Positions 1 through 6,802 of a DNA stretch of 8,088 nt are shown piece after piece. The notes beneath the pieces were generated by a model. It did not search any database. It saw only the letters and a program-made list of their open reading frames with translations, and was not told where the DNA came from. The position numbers and the translations under genes are program-made. Source of the DNA: Pseudofrankia asymbiotica (GTDB taxonomy: Bacteria > Actinomycetota > Actinomycetes > Frankiales > Frankiaceae); contig NZ_MOMC01000081.1 in the NCBI RefSeq assembly GCF_001983105.1, positions 11,950-20,037 on the forward strand, read 5' to 3'. The stretch's first letter is position 1, and the number at the start of each line of letters is the position of its first letter.

Positions 1-1
1 G

Positions 2-583
<582 letters not shown>

Positions 584-624
584 GACGCCGCTGGTAGCCG
601 CCGGCTGCGATTGATCAAAAGCGG

Positions 625-655
625 GAGGGCGGTCACGGGCTCCGTGACCGCCCTC
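625..655 (+). terminator. Rho-independent-like hairpin terminator after clpC
   Basis: A perfect 14-bp inverted repeat lies here: GAGGGCGGTCACGG at 625-638, a 3-nt loop GCT, and its exact complement at 642-655. There is no U-run on the + side, as is common for actinobacterial terminators. On the opposite strand the stem is followed by a short T-run (TTTT at 617-620 read in reverse), but no minus-strand gene ends there. It sits between the clpC stop and the phosphatase start, so it most likely ends the clpC transcript and argues against any start codon for the next gene upstream of it. Confidence 0.85.
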
Positions 656-689
656 TGGCATGTCGGGAGAAGAGCACCAGGATGGGAAC

Positions 690-694
690 GGGGG
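690..694 (+). promoter_or_regulatory. Weak purine-rich ribosome-binding site for the phosphatase start
   Basis: A run of five G lies 9 nt upstream of the GTG at 704. It is not a textbook Shine-Dalgarno sequence, but it is the best one in front of an in-frame start that lies beyond the clpC terminator. A second in-frame GTG at 716 is also possible and would remove four residues. Confidence 0.4.
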
Positions 695-703
695 CGAACG
701 GCC

Positions 704-2332
704 GTGACGCGGCGGGTGGCGGGCGGCGGCGGGGTTCATCTGGAGTTCGGGGCGGACCCGGCCACATCGATGGTCGTGTCCTGGCTTACGGACGGGGCGG
801 TGTCCCGGCCGATGGCACGGTTCGCGCCGGTCGACCCGGACGAGGCCGAGCCGGGCGAGGCGTACGCGGCGACCAGGACCTACCGGGACACGGCCCGCCG
901 CAGGATCCACGTCCAGCACGCGACGCTGGTGGGGCTGCGGCCGGGCGTCCGCTACCGCTACGAGATCTTCCCTCCGCTCGGCGGCGATGAGCCGTCCACC
1001 GGCGAGTTCAGCACGGCTCCACGCGCGGGCGGCGCGGCCGGCACGACCAGTGTGGGCGGCGCCAGTGGCGCCAGCGGCGCCCATGAGGACGCGAACGGGG
1101 CAAGCGCGGCCGGCGCGGCCTTCACGTTCACCTGCTTCGGCGACCACGGCACGGACCAGGAGGACGACCCCTACGGCAGTTCGGCCTCGGGGGCGGTCGT
1201 CGCCGCGGTCGACATGCTGGCTCCGCTGTTCAACCTCGCCCTCGGTGACCTGTCGTACGCGAGCCTGCGGCGCGAACCGTCCCGGGTCTGGGCGGACTGG
1301 TTCCGGATGGTCGCCCCGTCGGCCAGCCGCCGGCCGTGGATGCCGGTCGCCGGGAACCACGAGAGCGAGCGCGAGCTCGGCCGGTTCGGGCTCGATCCGT
1401 ATCAGGCCTACTTCCAGCTGCCGGACAACGGCGCCGATGGCGACTTCCGCGAGCTCTGGTACGCCTTCACCGTCGGCCGCGTCCGCTTCGTCGTGCTCTT
1501 CGGCGAGGACGCCTGCTACCAGGAGCATGGGCTGGTCTATCTGCGCGGGTTCAGCGAAGGCCGGCAGACGGCCTGGCTGGAGCGGACCCTGCGCGCGGCC
1601 CGCGCCGACCCCGAGATCGACTGGGTGATCGTCGCGATGCACCAGGTGGCGATGTCCACCGCCGCCTACCACAATGGCGGCGATCTTGGCCTGCGTGAGG
1701 AGTGGCTGCCGCTGTTCGACCGTTACGAGGTCGACCTGGTCCTCTGCGGCCATGAGCACCACTACGAACGGACCCACCCGGTCCGCGGCGTCGTACCAGG
1801 CTCGCCGGTGCTGACGCCGCGCCCGGTCGTGCCCGCGAACGCCACCGGCGCGTCCACCGGCGCGGCGGTGTCCCCCACGGCGCCCACGGTGCCGATGGCG
1901 GCGAGGACGGCGAGGACGGCGGGCTCACCCGGGCTGGCGCTCGCCGACGAGGTCGTCGACACGACCACCGGAACCGTGCACATCATCGTCGGCACCGGCG
2001 GCTCGTCGTCGCCAAGCACGGGAGCGCTGTTCGAACCACCGCTCGGCCGGGTGGTCGTCCGGCCCGAGCCGCCGGATCCGCCGGCCACCCCCGCCCGCCG
2101 CCGATTCGGGAAGAGCCCTGTCAGCCGCCGGCGCACCATCCACGTGACGGAGGGGGCGCCGTGGCTCGCCACGCGCTCCACCGACCACCCGTACGCCTTC
2201 GCCGCCCTCCACGTCGACCCGGGGCTCCCCGGCGGGACGACGACCATCCGGCTCACGGTCCACGACTCGCTCAGGCCGGACGAGCAGCCGTTCGACGAGG
2301 TGCTCTTCACCCGCCCCCGCCGCGACCGCTAG
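704..2332 (+). CDS. Purple acid phosphatase-like metallophosphoesterase
   Basis: A 542-residue metallophosphoesterase with the five-block signature of purple acid phosphatases (binuclear metal phosphomonoesterases). The blocks are GDHG (Asp147), GDLSY (Asp182, Tyr185), GNHE (Asn218, His219), VAMH (His313) and GHEHHYER (His350, His352). Tyr185 is the residue that binds Fe(III) and gives these enzymes their colour, which separates this from generic calcineurin-like phosphatases. Residues about 10-103 (VHLEFGADPATSMVVSW onward) look like the fibronectin-III-like N-terminal domain of the family. Two low-complexity stretches stand out. One is a Gly/Ala linker at 105-139 between the domains. The other is an Ala/Thr/Pro insert at about 364-418, between GHEHH and HIIVGTGG. 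The frame stays open up to a TTG at 611, but that start would run through the clpC terminator, so GTG 704 is preferred. No signal peptide or Tat motif is seen, although many relatives are exported. The physiological substrate is unknown. The gene converges with cydB and their stop codons overlap. Confidence 0.88.
   Translation: MTRRVAGGGGVHLEFGADPATSMVVSWLTDGAVSRPMARFAPVDPDEAEPGEAYAATRTYRDTARRRIHVQHATLVGLRPGVRYRYEIFPPLGGDEPSTGEFSTAPRAGGAAGTTSVGGASGASGAHEDANGASAAGAAFTFTCFGDHGTDQEDDPYGSSASGAVVAAVDMLAPLFNLALGDLSYASLRREPSRVWADWFRMVAPSASRRPWMPVAGNHESERELGRFGLDPYQAYFQLPDNGADGDFRELWYAFTVGRVRFVVLFGEDACYQEHGLVYLRGFSEGRQTAWLERTLRAARADPEIDWVIVAMHQVAMSTAAYHNGGDLGLREEWLPLFDRYEVDLVLCGHEHHYERTHPVRGVVPGSPVLTPRPVVPANATGASTGAAVSPTAPTVPMAARTARTAGSPGLALADEVVDTTTGTVHIIVGTGGSSSPSTGALFEPPLGRVVVRPEPPDPPATPARRRFGKSPVSRRRTIHVTEGAPWLATRSTDHPYAFAALHVDPGLPGGTTTIRLTVHDSLRPDEQPFDEVLFTRPRRDR
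1058..1081 (+). repeat. Short in-frame tandem repeat, 9-bp unit, in the phosphatase linker
   Basis: GGCGCCAGT, GGCGCCAGC and GGCGCC follow one another and encode GASGASGA within the inter-domain linker. A second 9-bp tandem pair, GCGAGGACG twice, lies at 1901-1918 in the later insert and encodes part of ARTARTAG. Both look like replication-slippage expansions in non-structured linkers, and the reading frame is preserved. Confidence 0.7.
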
Positions 2333-3336
2333 GCCGGCCCCGCCGGTTCGGCCGGTTCGGGGCGCGCGAACAGCCTGAACAGCACGGCCAGCGCCGGGAG
2401 GATCACGAGCATCCCGGCGGCGGTCGCGACGAGCAGCGCGCGCAGGTTCGCCTCCGGCGCCGCGGCGCCGTCGACCGTGGCCTGACCGACCACGATGTCC
2501 GGGTACTGCGCGACCGCCCAGCCCCACAGCACGGCGGCGGCCGCGAGCCCCGCGGCGAGCCGTGCCGCCGCGAACCGCCGCCGCCACACCAGCGCCACCG
2601 CCCCGAGACCGCCGGCGGCCGACGCCGCGACGAGCGGCACCGACCGGGCGGCGAACCGGTCCGCGACGATCGGCGCGTCCGACCAGAGCAGCGGCAGCAG
2701 GGCGGCCGCGAGCGCGCCGGCCACCACCGCCGAGGCCACGGCGCGGCGCCGCAGGCCCGCGACGAGGTGGGTGGTCTCCGGGCGCGCCGCCGCGTCCCGG
2801 CACAGGTAGACCGCGGCGAGGAAGGCCGTGACCGCGACCGTGAACAGTCCGCAGACCACGCCGAAGGCGCTCGCCAGCGGCGCGAACGGAGCGTCACCGT
2901 CGAGGTCGCCGGTGGCCAGCGCCGCGCCCGCGACGCCGAGCGAGAACGGTGTGAGCACGGACGCGGCGGCGAACACCCGGCCCCACCAGTGGTCCGGGCC
3001 CGCCGCCCCGCCGCCGTAGGCGCGGTACACGTAGGCCGCGCCGCGCAGCACGATCCCCAGCAGCGCACCCACCAGCGGGACCTCCAGCGTGGACCCGACC
3101 ACGCCGAACGCGGCCGGGAACCCGCTGAACAGGGCGACGATCACGAAGATCAGCCAGACGTGGTTGGCCTCCCAGACCGGTCCGAGGGAGCCGGCGATGA
3201 GCGCCCGCTGGTCCCTGGCGTCCCGGCCGTGGGCCAGCAGGTCCCAGAGGCCACCGCCGAAGTCCGCGCCGGCGAGCAGGGCGTACGCGGTCAGGCCGAC
3301 GACCATGACGACGACGAGCAGGTCCGCCGCGCTCAT
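2329..3336 (-). CDS. cydB: Cytochrome bd quinol oxidase subunit II
   Basis: A 335-residue polytopic membrane protein of normal length for CydB, the subunit that pairs with CydA in the cytoplasmic-membrane quinol:O2 oxidoreductase. Family hallmarks are near the N-terminus: GADFGGGLWDLL (residues 23-34) and GPVWEANHVWLIF (52-64), followed by hydrophobic segments through to about residue 325 and a short Pro/Ala tail. The ATG overlaps the cydA stop in ATGA (3336-3333), which points to one mRNA and coupled translation. The TAG stop (2331-2329) interlocks with the stop of the convergent phosphatase gene in CTAG, so no intergenic terminator can exist between them. cydC and cydD, the thiol exporter needed for bd assembly in many bacteria, do not follow. 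Confidence 0.95.
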   Translation of the reverse strand: MSAADLLVVVMVVGLTAYALLAGADFGGGLWDLLAHGRDARDQRALIAGSLGPVWEANHVWLIFVIVALFSGFPAAFGVVGSTLEVPLVGALLGIVLRGAAYVYRAYGGGAAGPDHWWGRVFAAASVLTPFSLGVAGAALATGDLDGDAPFAPLASAFGVVCGLFTVAVTAFLAAVYLCRDAAARPETTHLVAGLRRRAVASAVVAGALAAALLPLLWSDAPIVADRFAARSVPLVAASAAGGLGAVALVWRRRFAAARLAAGLAAAAVLWGWAVAQYPDIVVGQATVDGAAAPEANLRALLVATAAGMLVILPALAVLFRLFARPEPAEPAGPA

Positions 3337-4817
3337 CGCCCCGCCCCGCCGTTCCGCGCTGCCGCACGGCCGAGATCAGGGCGGTCGGGATCGGGCGGGT
3401 ACGGCTCGGCCGGCGGCCCTTCGGTCGGGGTCCGGGGCTCGTAGCCGGGGCCGCCGGTGGCCATCCGGCGCAGGATGAGGACGAGCGCGGCCGCGAGGCC
3501 CAGGTACAGCGCGAGCGTGCCGCCGAAGATCCAGCCGATCCCGCCGGTGGTGGTGACCGCGTCGGCCACCCGCATCCGGCCCTGAACGATCCACGGCTGC
3601 CTGCCGCCCTCGGTGACCTCCCAGCCGGCGAGCATCGCGAGCACCGACGCCGGCCCGCTCGCCACCGCCGCGAGCAGCCACGGCCTGCCGGTGGGGAGCA
3701 GCGGCCGTCGCCCGCGCCGTCGGCGGCGCAGCGCCACCCCACCGACCAGCGCCGACAGCCCGATCAGCGCCGTGCCGAGCCCGACCATGGTGTCGAACGC
3801 GAGATGCACGATCGTGGCGTTCGGCCGCTCGTCCGCCGGTACCGCGTCCAGTCCGGTGATGACATGGTCGGGATCGAAGCCCTCCAGCAGCGACAGCCCG
3901 TCCGGGATCTCGATTCCGTAGCGGATCTTGCCGGTCTCCGGGTCGTACAGCCCGCCGATCGTGAGCGGCGCGTGGCCGCCCGTCTCGCGCAGGCCCTCCA
4001 TGGCGGCCAGCTTGACCGGCTGGCGGTCGCCGACGACCCGGGCCGCCCAGTCGCCGACGACCAGCTGGAGCGGGGCGCAGACCAGCACGACGACGAGACC
4101 CACCCGCAGGCCCCGCTGGTGGTAGGTGTCGCGGCGGCCGCGCAGCATTCCGACGGCGTAGATCCCCGCGACCACCCCGCCGGTGCACATCAGCGCGGCG
4201 AGCAGCATGTGCGCGACCTGCGGCGGCGCGGACGGGCTGCGCAGCGGCGCCAGCGGCTCGGCCGCGACGACCCTGCCGTCCGCCGACTCGACCACGCCGC
4301 CGGGCACGTTCATCCAGGCGTTCGCGGTGATGATGAACAGCGTCGAGAGCGTCCCGGCGATCGCGATCGGCCAGAGCGTCAGCCAGTGCGCGCGGGGCGA
4401 GAGGCGCTTCCAGCCGTAGAGGTACATCCCGAGGAAGATCGCCTCGGCGAAGAACGCGAAGCCCTCGAGGGTGAACGAGAGCCCGAGGGCGCCGCCGTAG
4501 CGGGCCATGAACGCCGGCCAGAGCAGCCCGAACTCGAACGAGAGCACCGTGCCGGAGACGGCGCCGACGGCGAAGAGCACGGCGAACGCCCGCGACCACT
4601 TCTTCGTCAGGGCGAGCCAGGTCTCGTCACCGGTCCGCAGCCACCGCCCCTCGGTGTACAGCAGCAGCCAGGGGACACCGACGCCGAAGACGGCGAAGCA
4701 GATGTGGAACGCGAGGCTGAAGGCGGTCTGCCCGCGCGCGAGCGCGAGCGAGCCGGCGGCCTGGGACTCGGCGACCCGGGCGGCGGCCTCGGTGATCAGC
4801 GGTGAGCCGAGGACCAT
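3333..4817 (-). CDS. cydA: Cytochrome bd quinol oxidase subunit I
   Basis: A 494-residue haem-carrying subunit that oxidises quinol and reduces O2 to water, with high oxygen affinity in characterised enzymes. Alignment by eye to known CydA gives His38 (SLAFHICF, the high-spin b595 ligand position), Glu118 and Glu125 in LEGFAFFAEAIF (proton path and haem d region), His203 (QVAHML) and Met344 (FDTMVGLG) as the b558 ligands, and GWEVTEGGRQPW (399-409) near the C-terminus. The quinol-binding loop has the expected Lys269 and Glu274 in VKLAAMEG, and is of the short type rather than the long E. coli form. Residues from about 455 form a hydrophilic Pro-rich cytoplasmic tail. ATG 4817 is chosen because a GGAAGGGA ribosome-binding site precedes it by 6 nt. 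It is the first gene of a cydAB operon whose upstream region carries a tandem dyad operator candidate. Confidence 0.96.
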   Translation of the reverse strand: MVLGSPLITEAAARVAESQAAGSLALARGQTAFSLAFHICFAVFGVGVPWLLLYTEGRWLRTGDETWLALTKKWSRAFAVLFAVGAVSGTVLSFEFGLLWPAFMARYGGALGLSFTLEGFAFFAEAIFLGMYLYGWKRLSPRAHWLTLWPIAIAGTLSTLFIITANAWMNVPGGVVESADGRVVAAEPLAPLRSPSAPPQVAHMLLAALMCTGGVVAGIYAVGMLRGRRDTYHQRGLRVGLVVVLVCAPLQLVVGDWAARVVGDRQPVKLAAMEGLRETGGHAPLTIGGLYDPETGKIRYGIEIPDGLSLLEGFDPDHVITGLDAVPADERPNATIVHLAFDTMVGLGTALIGLSALVGGVALRRRRRGRRPLLPTGRPWLLAAVASGPASVLAMLAGWEVTEGGRQPWIVQGRMRVADAVTTTGGIGWIFGGTLALYLGLAAALVLILRRMATGGPGYEPRTPTEGPPAEPYPPDPDRPDLGRAAARNGGAGR

Positions 4818-4823
4818 CAGCGG

Positions 4824-4831
4824 TCCCTTCC
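4824..4831 (-). promoter_or_regulatory. Ribosome-binding site of cydA
   Basis: On the minus strand GGAAGGGA is followed by 6 nt and the ATG at 4817. This is the best Shine-Dalgarno match in the window and fixes the cydA start. Confidence 0.75.
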
Positions 4832-4887
4832 GAGCCGATCATGGCCTGACATCCGAGCCGCGGGCGAAGGCCGGCGCCCATGGTGGC

Positions 4888-4927
4888 CGCCTGTCCCCGC
4901 CTGACCGGGACAGCGGGCCGTCCCGGT
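4888..4927 (-). promoter_or_regulatory. Two mutually exclusive hairpins in the cydAB leader
   Basis: Read on the minus strand, ACCGGGAC (4927-4920) can pair perfectly with GTCCCGGT (4911-4904), giving 8 bp around an 8-nt loop. The same middle segment, as CTGTCCC (4913-4907), can instead pair with GGGACAG (4897-4891). That second stem can be extended by three pairs with one bulged G. The two stems share bases and cannot form together. If transcription starts near the dyads at 4965-5002, this would lie in the 5' leader, about 70-110 nt before the cydA ATG. An attenuator or other RNA switch is possible, but short GC-rich complementarities also arise by chance in DNA this rich in G and C. Confidence 0.35.
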
Positions 4928-4964
4928 TGTGTCCTTGGCCGGCGTCGATCGTGACCGACTCTAG

Positions 4965-5002
4965 GTTCTACGTTCCGTAGAAAGTTCTACAGTTCGTAGA
5001 AT
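4965..5002. promoter_or_regulatory. Tandem pair of dyads, probable operator/promoter region of cydAB
   Basis: Two adjoining 19-bp direct repeats each contain a 17-bp inverted repeat: TTCTACGTTCCGTAGAA at 4966-4982 and TTCTACAGTTCGTAGAA at 4985-5001. The consensus is TTCTAC-N5-GTAGAA, with centres 19 bp apart. The block is AT-rich against its surroundings and sits about 150 bp upstream of the cydA ATG, the nearest gene start. A minus-strand TAGAGT (4963-4958) could be a -10 element, without a good -35. The arrangement is typical of two dimers of a regulator binding side by side. It is not the Rex site (TTGTGAA-N4-TTCACAA) known for actinobacterial cyd genes. The CTAC/GTAG arms recall BlaI/CopY-type operators, but those usually have a 4-nt centre and here it is 5. 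The regulator is unknown. Confidence 0.65.
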
Positions 5003-5105
5003 AACCGCGAGCGCAGGCACCGCCACCGCCCGAGGCGGGGATGACCACGAGATCCCCGGCACACGGCGGACACGCCCGAAGGACGGCCGCCGGTCCAGAG
5101 ACGAC

Positions 5106-5155
5106 GAGGCCCGGCCGGGGCGGACACCTGACGGGTGTCGCCCTGGCCGGGCCTC
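5106..5155 (-). terminator. Long hairpin terminator downstream of the PP2C gene
   Basis: A near-perfect inverted repeat: the arm at 5106-5128 begins GAGGCCCGGCC and ends GGACACC, and the arm at 5134-5155 begins GGTGTCGCCC and ends GGCCGGGCCTC. They form about 22 bp, with one G-T apposition (5117/5144), one bulged base and a 5-nt loop. No T-run follows. It lies about 75 bp beyond the stop of the minus-strand phosphatase gene and before the cydA operator, so it most likely insulates cydAB from read-through. Confidence 0.75.
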
Positions 5156-5159
5156 ATGG

Positions 5160-5201
5160 AGTGGCGCGGCGGGCCTCGGTAGTGGCGCGGCGGGCCTCGG
5201 T
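5160..5201. repeat. Two perfect 21-bp tandem repeats
   Basis: A 21-bp unit starting AGTGGCGCGG and ending GCCTCGGT occurs at 5160-5180 and again, identical, at 5181-5201. A decayed third start (GGTGGCGAGCC) follows. The block lies between the PP2C stop codon and its terminator hairpin, so it is in the 3' untranslated part of that transcript. Recent slippage duplication is the simplest reading. Confidence 0.8.
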
Positions 5202-5230
5202 GGTGGCGAGCCGCGCGGTGTCGGGCGGTA

Positions 5231-6802
5231 CTAGCGCGGCGTCGGCTCGGGTACCAGGTCGGCGACGACGACCGTGGTGTCGTCCCTGGCGCCGGCGAGC
5301 AGCGCCGCCTCGACGAGCGCGTCGGCGGCGCGCTCGGGGGGATCACTGGCGAGCTGGTGGAGCAGGCCGTACAGCTGCTCGGGCTTCATCACCTTGGTCA
5401 TGCCGTCGCTGGAGAGCACCACCCGGTCGCCGGCCTGGACCTCCACCTGGAACAGGTCCATCTCGACGTCGTCCGCCAGGCCGATCGCGTTGAGCAGCGG
5501 GCCCCCGGTGATGGCGTGCGGGGTAGTGAGCTGGCGTGGCTCGCCCCTGCCCGGCTGCAGCCAGACGGTGCTGTCACCGACATGCGCGACGGTGAGGGTG
5601 CGCCCGGTCGTCTCCTGCCGGCCGAGCACGACGACGTCGAGGGTGCAGGCCATGCCCCGCCAGGACGGCTCGGACTTGGGGCGGTCCCGCACCACCCGGT
5701 TCGCGCGCTCCACGGCCGCGCGCAGTCCCTCGCTGGGGTCGGCGGCGTACTGCGGCCGGAAGCCCGCGACCGTGGTGACGGCGAGCGTGGAGGCGATCTG
5801 CCCGGCCGCCTCGCCGCCCACACCGTCGGAGACGGCGAGCAGGCCGTCGACGACCACGAAGGCGTCCTCGTTCGGCCCGCCGCGCTTGCCGCGCCGCGTC
5901 CGCCCGGCGGCGGACAGCCGCAGCGGCGGCGCGCTGAAATGCTCGGGCTCGTCGGCGACGTACGGCCCGGGGCTCGTCACGACCACGGCGGGCGGCGCCC
6001 CAGGAGCGGCCGGTGTCGCCGGTGAGGCCGGAGCCGGTGGGACGGGAGAGGCCGCGGCGGGGGCGTGTGGTCCCGCCGACGGGACGGTCGGCATGTCCGG
6101 CGCGGGCGGCTTCCTGGGCGGCTCCGGTGCCGGCGGCTGGCTCGCGGAGGACTGGATGGTCCACGCCGCCTCGTCGGCCGCCCAGGTGGCGTCCACGACG
6201 TCCCTCCCGGGCGCCGAGCCCCCACCGACCGGCTCGGCCCGGGCCCCCCCGGGATGCGGCGGGCCGCTGGGCGGCGGGGCCCAGCTGGTGGACTCCGGGT
6301 CGCGGTCGTCGTCCGGCCAGCCGCCGTCGCCGCCGGTGGGAACCTGCGTCGTCACGTCATCACTCCAGGCATGGTCAACGCGGCGCGCGTCAAGGTCAGG
6401 GTCAGGTCCCAGGCCGGCCGGGCGAGCCGGACCAGCCGGGCCCGCCGGGGCGCCGGCCGACGCGGGCCTGCCTTCGGTCGCGCTCGGCGGCGCTCCGGCG
6501 CGGCCGTCGGCGGGCGCGGGCGGCCCGAAGCCCGGTAGGAGGTTCGCCGCGTCCGAGGGGTGGCTGGCACCCGCGGCGGACCGGTGCGCACCGCTGGCGC
6601 CACCACGACCGCCAGGGCGGTCCCGGCGACGGCCGTCCCGGCGGGCACGGGGGCGGTCGTCCCGCCCGGGATCGACGGTGGGCGGCCGCAGACCACCCGG
6701 GCCGTAGTGGGTCCGGCCCGAGCGGCTGGACAGCACGACGAAAACCGTGGCGCCCACGACGAGCACGACGATCAGCATGATCGGTAGCAGTGAGCTCTTC
6801 AT
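5231..6802 (-). CDS. Membrane-anchored PP2C-family serine/threonine protein phosphatase
   Basis: A 523-residue protein that would remove phosphate from Ser/Thr residues, opposing Ser/Thr kinases such as the actinobacterial Pkn group. Residues 5-25 form one hydrophobic helix near the start. Residues about 30-290 are a Pro/Ala/Gly/Arg-rich, probably disordered linker. Residues about 298-518 are a PP2C catalytic domain. Its motifs are GGPNEDAFVVVDG (Glu312, Asp313), AVSDGVGGEAAGQIAS (Asp326), GMACTLDVVVL, VAHVGDSTVWL (Asp410), DRVVLSSDGM (Asp466) and RDDTTVVVADL (Asp507), so the metal-binding Asp residues are present. The usual DGxGGHxxGE reads DGVGGEAAGQ. The region between the GDS and SDG motifs looks about 17 residues shorter than in PstP, suggesting a reduced flap. 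In mycobacterial PstP the membrane helix is C-terminal; here it is N-terminal, probably placing the catalytic domain in the cytoplasm. The ATG has a GGAGG only 2 nt upstream, which is unusually close. No kinase gene is nearby in the window. Confidence 0.88.
   Translation of the reverse strand: MKSSLLPIMLIVVLVVGATVFVVLSSRSGRTHYGPGGLRPPTVDPGRDDRPRARRDGRRRDRPGGRGGASGAHRSAAGASHPSDAANLLPGFGPPAPADGRAGAPPSATEGRPASAGAPAGPAGPARPAGLGPDPDLDARRVDHAWSDDVTTQVPTGGDGGWPDDDRDPESTSWAPPPSGPPHPGGARAEPVGGGSAPGRDVVDATWAADEAAWTIQSSASQPPAPEPPRKPPAPDMPTVPSAGPHAPAAASPVPPAPASPATPAAPGAPPAVVVTSPGPYVADEPEHFSAPPLRLSAAGRTRRGKRGGPNEDAFVVVDGLLAVSDGVGGEAAGQIASTLAVTTVAGFRPQYAADPSEGLRAAVERANRVVRDRPKSEPSWRGMACTLDVVVLGRQETTGRTLTVAHVGDSTVWLQPGRGEPRQLTTPHAITGGPLLNAIGLADDVEMDLFQVEVQAGDRVVLSSDGMTKVMKPEQLYGLLHQLASDPPERAADALVEAALLAGARDDTTVVVADLVPEPTPR

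Noticed and set aside
611..703. Longer version of the phosphatase starting at TTG 611
   Set aside because: It would place the 14-bp clpC terminator hairpin inside the coding region, has no ribosome-binding site, and adds 31 residues with no signal peptide or family similarity.
2161..3478. Long plus-strand frames opposite cydB and cydA, including one of 427 codons
   Set aside because: These are shadows of real, clearly recognisable genes on the other strand. Their translations are Arg/Ala/Gly/Pro-rich with no family resemblance.
4818..5040. Rex-binding site expected upstream of an actinobacterial cyd operon
   Set aside because: No TTGTGAA-N4-TTCACAA or close variant was found on either strand. 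The dyads present have a different sequence.
4987..5493. ORFs of 119 and 150 codons on either strand across the PP2C terminator region
   Set aside because: They run through a terminator hairpin and a tandem DNA repeat, which explains their repeated RRASVVA and RGPPRH peptides. No start signals.
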